Assembly: GCA_937924675.1 (NCBI GenBank)
Contig: CALEVL010000026.1
Location: 1-6,199, forward strand
Direction: 5' to 3'
DNA from: an uncultured Ignavibacteria bacterium
Lineage (GTDB): Bacteria > Bacteroidota > Ignavibacteria > Tepidaquicellales > Tepidaquicellaceae
DNA: 6,199 nucleotides
The notes under the pieces were generated by a model. That model saw only the letters and a list, made by a program, of their open reading frames with translations, had not been told where the DNA came from and searched no databases. Below, piece by piece: positions 1 to 5,859 of this stretch. The first letter of the stretch is position 1. Each line of letters begins with the position of its first letter. The translations under genes and the position numbers were made by a program.

Positions 1-696
1 ATTGTAGAATCCTTCCAGCAATAATCTGACTTTCAGAACCCCTGGTAAAATGTCAGTGAAAATAACTGTTTGTGTTAAGTCTTGGATAATAATTGCTGTT
101 TCAAGTTTCACGGTTGTGTCACCGGCAAGATTACTCTGCATAATCAACGTTCCTAACGAATCCACATAAACCTGAATCTTTTCATTCCCGCCCAGGTTGA
201 AGTTCATTTCTATAAAACTCTTAAATGAAGATCTTGTTTGCTCAGCCGTATTTCCAGGCAAGTATTGAAAGTGTGATACTGTATTTCCCAACGTTACCCT
301 GATTAATCCGTTACCGGTGGCAACGCCGCCATGCCAGTTCAGTTTTTGGATCTGCAGTCTCTTTTCTTTCCCCTGTTGTTTGCCGTCAATTGTCCAGTAA
401 TATGACTTTGCAGTGACAGGTTTGCCATTGGCTCTCTTAAAAGATAATGTACATGTTTCATTGTTGTTGACTTGACCAGACTGAAAGTACTTTTCCTTAG
501 GATCATCCTGTGCCGGATAATCACTGAAACAAGGTGAGTGATGGACAATAACGTCATCAGATGCAAACTTTATGTGAAGATCATTGCAGTTTTTCCCTTC
601 AGTATTCTTGAATGGAATCTTCTTAATGTTTGCCTGACTGAAGAGGTTTGCTGCAAAGCAACTTAAGATTACCGTGATTAGAATTGAGTGTTTCAT
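1..696 (-). CDS. Secreted protein of unknown function, N-terminal 232 residues (gene runs off left edge)
   Basis: Reading the minus strand from the ATG at 696, the frame stays open for exactly 232 codons to position 1, so the 3' end lies outside the window. The start is supported by an AAGGAG at 705-710 with 8-nt spacing. The protein begins MKHSILITVILSCFAANLFSQ, a short basic n-region, a hydrophobic core and a cleavage site near FSQ/A, so it should be exported by Sec. The mature part is rich in polar beta-strand-like segments, for example around residues 82-150, with two cysteines near residues 57 and 82. I recognise no enzyme motif. The last residues, LLLEGFYN, resemble from memory the start of a beta-rich module found in secreted Ignavibacteria proteins, often before a T9SS sorting tail; this is inference. 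A surface or secreted T9SS substrate is plausible, but the C-terminus that would show it is missing. Confidence 0.85.
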   Translation of the reverse strand, partial: MKHSILITVILSCFAANLFSQANIKKIPFKNTEGKNCNDLHIKFASDDVIVHHSPCFSDYPAQDDPKEKYFQSGQVNNNETCTLSFKRANGKPVTAKSYYWTIDGKQQGKEKRLQIQKLNWHGGVATGNGLIRVTLGNTVSHFQYLPGNTAEQTRSSFKSFIEMNFNLGGNEKIQVYVDSLGTLIMQSNLAGDTTVKLETAIIIQDLTQTVIFTDILPGVLKVRLLLEGFYN

Positions 697-752
697 TTTT
701 GATTCTCCTTTTGTTTTGGTTGATTTGAAATTCATTTCAGTTTCATTAGTTG

Positions 753-770
753 TTCAAACTTAAGTTTGAA
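753..770. repeat. Perfect 18-bp palindrome in divergent intergenic region
   Basis: TTCAAACTTAAGTTTGAA reads identically on both strands with no spacer. It sits between the minus-strand secreted-protein gene and the plus-strand ettA unit, and contains a TAAGTTTG on each strand. Only the minus-strand copy has a matching TTTG at the right distance. It could be a dimeric repressor operator covering the -7 element, or a by-product of the promoter sequence. Confidence 0.7.
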
Positions 771-786
771 TGGCTCGTTAACCAAA
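755..786 (-). promoter_or_regulatory. Bacteroidota-type promoter for the secreted protein at 1-696
   Basis: On the minus strand there is TTTG (783-786), a 20-nt spacer, then TAAGTTTG (755-762). This matches the -33 TTTG / -7 TAnnTTTG consensus known for the primary sigma factor of Bacteroidota. Transcription would start near 748, leaving a leader of about 50 nt that contains the AAGGAG ribosome-binding site. The -7 element lies inside a perfect palindrome (753-770). Whether this lineage uses exactly this consensus is an inference. Confidence 0.55.
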
Positions 787-1052
787 GAAACTTTTCGGGG
801 TTTTCTCACAATATTCTTTCGGAAAACAATATAAATACCTGCATTTTGATAAGATTTGCGGCAAATACTTTTGCTTTAATTCTCACACCTGAACATTCAG
901 AATCTCAATTGACTTCATTTGTATATGGGAAACTACTGCAAAACTGAATGCGGCTCTAAGTGAATTGTTTATCCTCATTCACATCTGTAAATTGCCGTCG
1001 CTGAATATAATGATCACATTCTGTTCAGCATTCATTAATCACATCAACACTT
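771..1052. other. Intergenic region upstream of the ettA unit
   Basis: No convincing gene was found here. A 13-bp inverted repeat, ATTTGC-G-GCAAAT (854-866), abuts a TACTTTTG (866-873) that fits TAnnTTTG on the plus strand. The nearest upstream TTTG (845-848) is 17 nt away, somewhat short for the consensus. A TATAAT lies at 1006-1011 without a recognisable -35 element. Either could start the transcript that carries the micro-ORF at 1053 and ettA, but neither is strong. The 65-codon TTG-initiated open frame at 750-947 overlaps the palindrome and promoter and looks like chance. Confidence 0.5.
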
Positions 1053-1154
1053 ATGACCTGGATTGACTCAATTTGGATTGTATGCCTTGCAGGGATATTT
1101 GTATTTCTATTCCTGACAAGAGACAAAACAGTGGAAGAAAAGAAATCAAACTAA
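1053..1154 (+). CDS. 33-residue single-span membrane peptide upstream of ettA
   Basis: An ATG at 1053 opens a 33-codon frame ending in TAA at 1152-1154, 17 bp before the ettA start. The peptide starts MTWIDSIWIVCLAG, continues through a hydrophobic stretch of about 17 residues (roughly 6-22, rich in I, V, L and F), and ends in a charged tail (TRDKTVEEKKSN). This is the layout of a one-helix inner-membrane small protein with a cytoplasmic tail; the topology is inferred. No clear Shine-Dalgarno precedes it, which is common in this group. I do not recognise the family; its shape recalls small subunits such as CcoQ or CcmD, but the context does not support those. The small gap suggests co-transcription with ettA. 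It could instead be a leader peptide or a chance frame, although the hydrophobic span followed by a charged tail argues against chance. Confidence 0.45.
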   Translation: MTWIDSIWIVCLAGIFVFLFLTRDKTVEEKKSN

Positions 1155-1171
1155 ACTAAAAGAAATTACTC

Positions 1172-2848
1172 TTGGCAGATAACAAAATCATTTTTTCAAT
1201 GGTGGGAGTCAGCAAGATGTTCCCGCCACACAAGCAAGTACTAAAGAATATTTACCTGTCCTTTTTCTATGGTGCAAAGATCGGAATCATAGGACTCAAC
1301 GGATCAGGCAAGTCAACTCTACTCAAGATCATTGCTGGTCTTGAAAAAAATTTCGAAGGCGAAGTTCATTTCACAAAAGATTACTCAATAGGATTCCTTG
1401 CACAGGAGCCTGAGCTTGACGAAACAAAAACAGTGAAAGAGATCGTTCAGGAAGGTGTGCAGGAGATAGTTGATGTTCTTAAGGAGTATGAAGAAGTAAA
1501 CAACAAATTCGCCGAACCGATGGATGACGATGAGATGACAAAACTGATCGAACGGCAGGGCGAGCTTACGGAGAAAATTGAACACATGGGTGGCTGGGAA
1601 CTTGACTCACGGCTCGAACGAGCGATGGATGCTTTGAGAACTCCTGATGGCGATACTTCTGTGAAAAATCTTTCCGGTGGCGAGAGAAGAAGAGTTGCAC
1701 TTTGCAGACTTCTTTTGAAGGAACCGGATATACTATTGCTGGATGAACCTACTAACCATCTGGATGCGGAATCGATTGATTGGCTCGAGCAGCATCTCAA
1801 GCAATACAAAGGAACAGTCATCGCCATAACACACGACAGGTACTTCCTTGATAATGTTGCCGGATGGATTCTTGAACTCGACAGAGGCGAAGGAATTCCT
1901 TGGGAGGGAAATTATTCTTCCTGGCTGGAGCAGAAGACGAAGCGACTTGAAATGGAAGAGAAGCAGGAAAGTAAACGCAGGAAGACACTTGAGCATGAGC
2001 TTGAGTGGGTAAGAATGTCGCCGAAGGCAAGACATGCAAAATCTAAAGCAAGGCTTCAGGCATATGACAAGCTTCTCAACGAAGACACGAAGAAAAAAGA
2101 AGAGCGACTCGAGATCTTCATTCCAAACGGTCCGCGGCTTGGCAATAAGGTCATTGAAGCAGTTAATATCTCCAAAGCATTCGGTGACAAGATACTGTAT
2201 GAGAATCTAAGCTTCTCACTTCCCCCGGCGGGAATTGTTGGAATCATCGGTCCAAACGGTACAGGTAAGACGACATTGTTCAGGATGATACTTGGAACTG
2301 AAAAACCCGATAAAGGAAATTTTGATGTGGGTGAGACAGTAACGATAGGTTATGTTGATCAGGCACATGAACACATTGATCCTGAGAAGACAGTTTGGGA
2401 AGTGATTTCGGGCGGTAGTGAGTTCATAGAGATCGAAGGAAAGCAATTCAACTCACGGGCTTATGTTGCACGATTCAACTTCAGCGGTGCTGATCAGGGT
2501 AAGAAGGTCAATATGCTTTCCGGCGGTGAGAAGAACAGACTGCATCTTGCTATGACTTTGAAATCGGAAGCGAATGTGTTATTGCTTGACGAACCGACGA
2601 ATGATATTGATGTGAACACATTGCGTGCGTTGGAAGAAGGCCTCGAGAGCTTTGCCGGATGTGCCGTTGTAATTTCTCACGACAGGTGGTTTCTTGACAG
2701 GATAGCAACTCATATTCTGGCATTTGAAGGCGACTCTGAAGTTGTTTATTTTGAAGGCGGATATTCTGAATATGAAGAGTATAAGAAGAAGAAGTTTGGA
2801 TACGTTGAGCCAAAGAGAGTCAGATACAGAAAGCTCATGGAGAACTAA
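1172..2848 (+). CDS. ettA: EttA, energy-dependent translational throttle (ABC-F ATPase)
   Basis: This is a 558-residue soluble twin-ATPase that aligns closely over its length with E. coli EttA (555 aa, recalled). EttA binds the ribosomal E site and gates entry into elongation according to the ATP/ADP ratio. The first ABC domain has Walker A GLNGSGKST (41-49), an arm insertion (about 93-140), signature LSGGE (167-171), Walker B LLLDEPTNHLD with catalytic Glu192, and the switch His221. The ribosome-contacting linker (about 242-322) includes ELEWVRMSPKARHAKSKARL. The second domain has GPNGTGKTT (360-368), LSGGE (449-453), LLLDEPTNDID with Glu474, and His503. All catalytic residues are present, so it should be active. 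The start is TTG at 1172: MADNKIIFSM matches the E. coli N-terminus, while the ATG at 1200 would remove the first beta strand. The Shine-Dalgarno is weak (AAAAGAAA). It probably forms an operon with the micro-ORF before it and the comF-like gene that overlaps its end. Confidence 0.97.
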   Translation: MADNKIIFSMVGVSKMFPPHKQVLKNIYLSFFYGAKIGIIGLNGSGKSTLLKIIAGLEKNFEGEVHFTKDYSIGFLAQEPELDETKTVKEIVQEGVQEIVDVLKEYEEVNNKFAEPMDDDEMTKLIERQGELTEKIEHMGGWELDSRLERAMDALRTPDGDTSVKNLSGGERRRVALCRLLLKEPDILLLDEPTNHLDAESIDWLEQHLKQYKGTVIAITHDRYFLDNVAGWILELDRGEGIPWEGNYSSWLEQKTKRLEMEEKQESKRRKTLEHELEWVRMSPKARHAKSKARLQAYDKLLNEDTKKKEERLEIFIPNGPRLGNKVIEAVNISKAFGDKILYENLSFSLPPAGIVGIIGPNGTGKTTLFRMILGTEKPDKGNFDVGETVTIGYVDQAHEHIDPEKTVWEVISGGSEFIEIEGKQFNSRAYVARFNFSGADQGKKVNMLSGGEKNRLHLAMTLKSEANVLLLDEPTNDIDVNTLRALEEGLESFAGCAVVISHDRWFLDRIATHILAFEGDSEVVYFEGGYSEYEEYKKKKFGYVEPKRVRYRKLMEN

Positions 2849-3539
2849 GCTCATACAGTTCGGGCTTCAAATCCCAAATGACATAATCGATTTCATCTTT
2901 CCCCGGATCTGCATAGTATCCGGGGAGAGAATTCCCGAAGGTAATTCCAACCCGTTCGTTACAGACTCCATTCTTTACTCACTCAGCAAAATCTCATCAA
3001 CAGATAAAGCAGAACTATTGTCAAAGATAGAAGCTGATGATTGCATCTCAGTGTTCACATTTTCAGGAGAATGTGAAATGTCTCAGATAATTCATACAAT
3101 GAAGTATAAAGGTTTCAGGAGTGTGGGAGAAGTTCTTGGCAGAGTATTGGGGGAAGAGTTGAAACATCAACAGGTTGAATGTGATTACATTATACCGGTT
3201 CCAATTCACAAAGCACGATTGAGAGAGAGGGGATTCAATCAGTCCTATCACATAAGCAAACGAGTGTGTAAGATCATTGGCGGAAAAGTAATTGATGACC
3301 TGGTTGTAAGAGTTCGCAACACACAAACACAAACAAAACTTAACAGGGAAGAAAGATCTGAAAATGTTAGGAAAGCATTTCAGATCAATTATAAACACAA
3401 GCTTCATGTTGAAGGCAGTGTAGTGCTTGTGGTTGATGACGTTATCACAACCGGCGCAACAATTAATGAGATAACTGAAGTCTTGAGAACTTGTGGAGTC
3501 AAGAAAGTGATGGCGGCAACAGTGGCTATGGCAAGTTGA
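2772..3539 (+). CDS. ComF-family phosphoribosyltransferase-like protein, zinc finger degenerate
   Basis: The product is 255 residues if started at the ATG at 2772. The ComF hallmarks are the core start DFIFPRIC (about 40-47), MKYKGF (110-115), PVPIHKARLRERGFNQS (142-158) and the PRPP-binding loop VVLVVDDVITTGAT (217-230). ComF proteins are cytoplasmic PRTase-fold proteins linked to DNA uptake in competent bacteria; their substrate is not established. The usual N-terminal four-cysteine zinc finger is reduced to Cys47: the other positions appear as Ser50, Thr64 and Ile67. The start is uncertain. ATG 2772 overlaps ettA by 77 bp and adds about 30 residues beyond the usual N-terminus; a GAAGGCGG lies about 11 nt upstream. 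TTG codons at 2796 or 2805 are alternatives, and there is no standard start codon in frame after ettA ends. The overlap implies translational coupling with ettA. Confidence 0.9.
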   Translation: MKSIRRRSLDTLSQRESDTESSWRTKLIQFGLQIPNDIIDFIFPRICIVSGERIPEGNSNPFVTDSILYSLSKISSTDKAELLSKIEADDCISVFTFSGECEMSQIIHTMKYKGFRSVGEVLGRVLGEELKHQQVECDYIIPVPIHKARLRERGFNQSYHISKRVCKIIGGKVIDDLVVRVRNTQTQTKLNREERSENVRKAFQINYKHKLHVEGSVVLVVDDVITTGATINEITEVLRTCGVKKVMAATVAMAS

Positions 3540-3547
3540 AGTCTGGA

Positions 3548-3582
3548 ATTAAAAATTAAAAATTAGAAATTAGAAATTAGAA
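3548..3582. repeat. 7-bp tandem repeat, five copies
   Basis: Two copies of ATTAAAA (3548-3561) are followed by three of ATTAGAA (3562-3582), with a partial sixth copy. The array begins 8 bp after the comF-like stop codon. A one-base change, fixed from the third unit on, suggests slippage expansion. Similar AATTAGAA-type microsatellites occur between genes in related genomes, from memory. The array could vary in copy number. Confidence 0.85.
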
Positions 3583-3743
3583 ATAGGGATTTCTCACTCC
3601 TTGTCTTTATCCGTAGAAGGAAAAGAAGTTCAGCTTGGATCCCCAGATAGTACTTAGTTGATTTCATTTTTCAAAAATAGTTCGATCAAATCTACATCCT
3701 TCAGGCAAGAACTCGAAAAGAATATATTGTTTGGAAACAAGAC

Positions 3744-3773
3744 TGATTAAGTATTCTGACCCTTTCTTAATCA
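3744..3773. repeat. Inverted repeat TGATTAAG-N14-CTTAATCA
   Basis: Two perfect 8-bp arms (3744-3751 and 3766-3773) have centres 22 bp apart, about two helical turns. This geometry suits a dimeric DNA-binding protein, or a loose stem-loop in RNA. It lies about 170-200 bp upstream of the lipoprotein promoter element. Its role is unknown and chance is possible in AT-rich DNA. Confidence 0.4.
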
Positions 3774-3808
3774 TATTCTAGAAAGTTTTATTTTAATTGA
3801 CTCTGAAC

Positions 3809-3825
3809 ACCAAGCAGGGCTTGGT
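3809..3825. other. Stem-loop with a mutually exclusive alternative pairing
   Basis: ACCAAGC and GCTTGGT form a perfect 7-bp stem with a 3-nt loop (AGG). The bases at 3815-3822 can instead pair with 3832-3838 in a 7-bp stem with one bulged G. The two structures share bases and cannot coexist. There is no T-run after either on the plus strand, so it is not a standard terminator. Whether the region is transcribed is unknown. Confidence 0.35.
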
Positions 3826-3941
3826 AAGGGAAAGCCTGAATTCTTGGGCTGATTCGGAAGAACTTCCATACAGAGAGAGATTGTTCTTTCATGTCGTTCT
3901 TAGAGATTATTTCTTGCATTTTTAATACTGATTTCGAAACA

Positions 3942-3964
3942 TAGTTTTGAATAAATCAAAGGAG
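3942..3964 (+). promoter_or_regulatory. Promoter -7 element and ribosome-binding site for the lipoprotein gene
   Basis: TAGTTTTG (3942-3949) matches the Bacteroidota -7 consensus TAnnTTTG. The closest upstream TTG (3914-3916) is 25 nt away, longer than usual, so the -33 part is weak. AAAGGAG (3958-3964) lies 8 nt before the ATG at 3973 and fixes that start. Transcription from here would give a very short leader and would cover both 3973-4290 and 4334-5647. Confidence 0.45.
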
Positions 3965-3972
3965 ATGCAATC

Positions 3973-4290
3973 ATGAAAACTCTAATTCATTGTTTGATAA
4001 TCTCGTTAGGATTGATTAGTCTCAGCATTTGCTCATGTAACAATCAGACCCCTCCGAAAGACACTTCAGTTGCTTACGAGAAAATTTATACTACAGATGT
4101 AATGCCATGTTGTAACAATGTGGATCCCAGAACAAATACCGGCCCTTTCTGGACAATTTATTGCTCTGGTGGCGACATTGTGATTGACTGTCAATGTTGC
4201 GCAAATGTTTGGAATTACTATGGAGGACAGCCTCCATCACCAATAGGATGCACTACTGTTTACAACTTGTGTCCGGAAAGTTACAAATAA
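3973..4290 (+). CDS. Small cysteine-rich lipoprotein, unknown function
   Basis: The product has 105 residues, from an ATG with an AAAGGAG 8 nt upstream. The N-terminus MKTLIHCLIISLGLISLSIC is a hydrophobic signal and ICS-Cys22 fits a lipobox, so the protein is probably a signal-peptidase-II lipoprotein anchored to an envelope membrane by Cys22. A flexible NNQTPPKDTS tether follows. The remaining domain (about 35-105) contains eight cysteines: 46, 47, 64, 73, 75, 76, 93 and 100, including the CC pair at 46-47 and the cluster CQCC at 73-76. That number permits four disulfides in an oxidising envelope compartment, or metal binding. Aromatic and Gly/Pro residues are frequent (GPFWTIYCSGG, NYYGGQPPSP). 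I do not recognise the family. It is followed 43 bp later by a T9SS-exported beta-propeller-like protein, so both may act at the cell surface. If cleavage occurred at a different site the protein could instead be freely secreted. Confidence 0.85.
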   Translation: MKTLIHCLIISLGLISLSICSCNNQTPPKDTSVAYEKIYTTDVMPCCNNVDPRTNTGPFWTIYCSGGDIVIDCQCCANVWNYYGGQPPSPIGCTTVYNLCPESYK

Positions 4291-4296
4291 ATAAAA

Positions 4297-4315
4297 TTGA
4301 GAATAATGTTCTCAA
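4297..4315 (+). other. Stem-loop between lipoprotein and propeller genes
   Basis: TTGAGAA (4297-4303) and TTCTCAA (4309-4315) form a perfect 7-bp stem around a 5-nt loop, inside the 43-bp gap. It is AT-rich and has no T-run after it, so a strong terminator is unlikely. It could be a weak attenuator or an mRNA-stabilising hairpin at the end of the lipoprotein message that sets different expression levels for the two genes. Confidence 0.45.
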
Positions 4316-4333
4316 AACTCTAACAACTCGAAG

Positions 4334-5647
4334 ATGAAGAACTATATTAACACATTTGGAGCAATTTCAAGAAAGGTTCTAATTTTTGTAATTGCATTAG
4401 CGTTCCTTTCATCTGAAAACAAGACATTTGCTCAATCTTACTCTTGGTATCGGATTCCAAATTCGCCATATACTACAGCGAGATTTGAAGACATCAGTTT
4501 CATAAATGGAAGTACTGGTTGGTTGATCCACCCATACGGAGTGATCTATAGGACTTTGGATGCTGGATACAACTGGACGAAGCAAGATAGTGTTGGGATT
4601 GGATCGTTCACGGATGTCGGTTTTGTTAACGAGTCAACCGGGTGGATATCATCCCGAAGCTACAATCTTCTTAAGACGACGAACGGTGGCTTCGATTTAG
4701 TTCCAATAACCAATTTCCCACAACCGGTGCCAAGTGGTCTTGAATCAATTCATTCTCTTAGTGAGCAATTCATTTACGGTTGCGGCAGATACGATGCCTT
4801 TCCAATATTCATTAAGAGTACAGATGGAGGAATCAGTTGGATTACAAAAGATCTTTCACAGTACGTTACCGGACTTACAGATTGTTACTTCTTCAATGAA
4901 AACTCTGGTGTTGTTGTTGGACGCTTGGGTGATATCACTGCGAGTGAGACAATGATATTGTTTACTTCCGACGGTGGTCAAAATTGGGTAATAAAGTATG
5001 AAGGAAACAGAGAAAGAGAATCGGCTTACAAGATTAGTTTTCCGGACAGTCAGAATGGTTATGTTTCAACTGAGCGTTGGAACAATCCGGATAGGTATGT
5101 TATCAAGACTTCTGACGGAGGGATGAACTGGTCTGAATTATCTTTCCCTAATGTAAACGAGCAAGGCATCGGGTTTTTTAATGCAAACACCGGGTGGATT
5201 GGTGGAAATTTCAATCCAACTTACGGAACAACTGACGGTGGTATGACATGGTTCAATGCAAACATTGGACAGTTCATCAACGGCTTCCAGTTTTTTGGAG
5301 ATACACTCGGCTATGCTTGCGGTCAATATGTTTATAAGTACGAGAGGACAAACAACTTGATCCAGACAAGTTCTGAAATTCCTGATGGATTTGAACTGTG
5401 TCAGAATTTTCCAAACCCCTTCAACCCAAGTACGAAGATAAATTACAGATTGCAAGTTGCAGGTGTCACGAGGCTTGTTGTGATCGATTTAATGGGAAGG
5501 GAAGTAGCTGAGCTGGTGAACGAGTATCATTCGCCGGGAAGTTATGAGTACAAGTTTTACGCAAGTAATCTCAGCAGCGGGGTTTACTACTATAAGATCA
5601 CCGCAGGTGAGTTTGTGTCTGTGAAGAAGATGTTGCTCGTTAAGTAA
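4334..5647 (+). CDS. T9SS-exported Asp-box beta-propeller-like protein
   Basis: This is a 437-residue secreted protein. A Sec signal (VLIFVIALAFL core, about 15-25) ends near FAQ-S (33-35). Residues about 40-340 hold six repeats, each pairing a strand like IGFFNANTGWIGG with an Asp-box-like S/T-x-D-G-G-x-x-W turn: TLDAGYNW (74-81), TTNGGFDL (115-122), STDGGISW (162-169), TSDGGQNW (211-218), TSDGGMNW (259-266) and TTDGGMTW (299-306). Such repeats form Ycf48/BNR-type beta-propellers. No sialidase catalytic set is evident, so a binding or scaffold role is more likely. Residues about 350-437 are a T9SS type A sorting domain with NFPNPFNPSTKINY, a middle VVIDLMGREV and a final GVYYYKITAGEF then KKMLLVK. 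It should cross the outer membrane by the T9SS and be released or anchored at the surface. The ATG at 4334 has little Shine-Dalgarno. It is probably co-transcribed with the lipoprotein gene. Confidence 0.93.
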   Translation: MKNYINTFGAISRKVLIFVIALAFLSSENKTFAQSYSWYRIPNSPYTTARFEDISFINGSTGWLIHPYGVIYRTLDAGYNWTKQDSVGIGSFTDVGFVNESTGWISSRSYNLLKTTNGGFDLVPITNFPQPVPSGLESIHSLSEQFIYGCGRYDAFPIFIKSTDGGISWITKDLSQYVTGLTDCYFFNENSGVVVGRLGDITASETMILFTSDGGQNWVIKYEGNRERESAYKISFPDSQNGYVSTERWNNPDRYVIKTSDGGMNWSELSFPNVNEQGIGFFNANTGWIGGNFNPTYGTTDGGMTWFNANIGQFINGFQFFGDTLGYACGQYVYKYERTNNLIQTSSEIPDGFELCQNFPNPFNPSTKINYRLQVAGVTRLVVIDLMGREVAELVNEYHSPGSYEYKFYASNLSSGVYYYKITAGEFVSVKKMLLVK

Positions 5648-5652
5648 ATTGA

Positions 5653-5859
5653 TTAAGATCCGTTTGGTCTTTCACAGGAATCTTTTTCAACACTTCGGGA
5701 TAACTTTACTCTGTTTCTGATCTTCCACTTGAACATCATCTGAAGCCACAGGTAATCAATTTTTTCTCTTGGAGTCATGGAGGACAGAGGTTTTTCCAAA
5801 TGCCCGTCAAACATGGGGTCAATCTCCTTGCCGGTAACCGGATTAATTGGTTTGCTCAT
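5653..5859 (-). CDS. Small protein overlapping the nucleotidyltransferase-like gene
   Basis: The product has 68 residues, from ATG 5859 on the minus strand to TAA at 5653-5655. It starts 17 bp before the end of the upstream gene in another frame, with AAAAGG 4 nt before the ATG, so the two are translationally coupled. The N-terminal part PINPVTGKEIDPMFDGH looks flexible; it is followed by LSSMTPREKIDYLWLQMMF (about 25-43), likely one helix, then a basic segment KWKIRNRVK. No membrane span or enzyme motif is seen. Small proteins with a 'MTPxEKLxWL'-like helix accompany nucleotidyltransferase-like proteins of this type in other genomes, from memory, so a partner or toxin-antitoxin-like role is possible but unproven. 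It ends 5 bp from the convergent propeller gene, with no terminator hairpin between them. Confidence 0.75.
   Translation of the reverse strand: MSKPINPVTGKEIDPMFDGHLEKPLSSMTPREKIDYLWLQMMFKWKIRNRVKLSRSVEKDSCERPNGS

Larger units (their letters stand above)
3540..3972. other. 433-bp intergenic region with repeats and inverted repeats
   Basis: No gene is supported between the comF-like stop and the lipoprotein start. The stretch is AT-rich and holds a 7-bp tandem repeat (3548-3582), an 8-bp inverted repeat with a 14-nt gap (3744-3773), a tight hairpin (3809-3825) with an alternative pairing to 3838, a short palindrome GGAAGAACTTCC (3856-3867), and a TAnnTTTG promoter element (3942-3949). No GC-rich hairpin with a T-run follows comF, so the end of the ettA-comF transcript is not marked by an obvious intrinsic terminator. 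Confidence 0.6.

Noticed and set aside
339..566. Minus-strand open frame of 75 codons
   Set aside because: It lies in another frame of the secreted-protein gene at 1-696, which has a signal peptide and ribosome-binding site.
750..947. Plus-strand open frame of 65 codons starting at TTG
   Set aside because: It starts inside the palindrome/promoter, lacks a ribosome-binding site, and its composition resembles translated AT-rich intergenic DNA.
2724..2771. Upstream TTG (2724) as start of the comF-like gene
   Set aside because: It would extend the overlap with ettA to 125 bp and add residues with no counterpart in ComF proteins; the ATG at 2772 is more plausible.
1385..2854. Several antisense open frames across ettA
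   Set aside because: They mirror a strongly conserved coding sequence and show no start signals or recognisable motifs.
3063..3407. Antisense open frame of 114 codons within the comF-like gene
   Set aside because: It is opposite conserved ComF motifs and has no supporting signals.
3631..3650. Fragment resembling the edge of a dispersed hairpin repeat (AGCTTGGATCCCC)
   Set aside because: No complementary arm follows and no second copy exists in the window.
3690..3705. GTTCGATC, similar to a tRNA T-loop
   Set aside because: There is no acceptor stem, anticodon arm or CCA-proximal pairing around it.
4734..4955. Plus-strand open frame of 73 codons inside the propeller gene
   Set aside because: It is an out-of-frame shadow of the Asp-box protein, whose repeats and sorting domain confirm the main frame.
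5138..5455. Antisense open frame of 105 codons inside the propeller gene
   Set aside because: It has no start signal and overlaps the conserved repeat and sorting-domain codons.
5640..5665. Possible bidirectional terminator between the convergent genes
   Set aside because: The 5-bp gap and flanks contain only imperfect TTAA-rich symmetry, with no stable stem or T-run.
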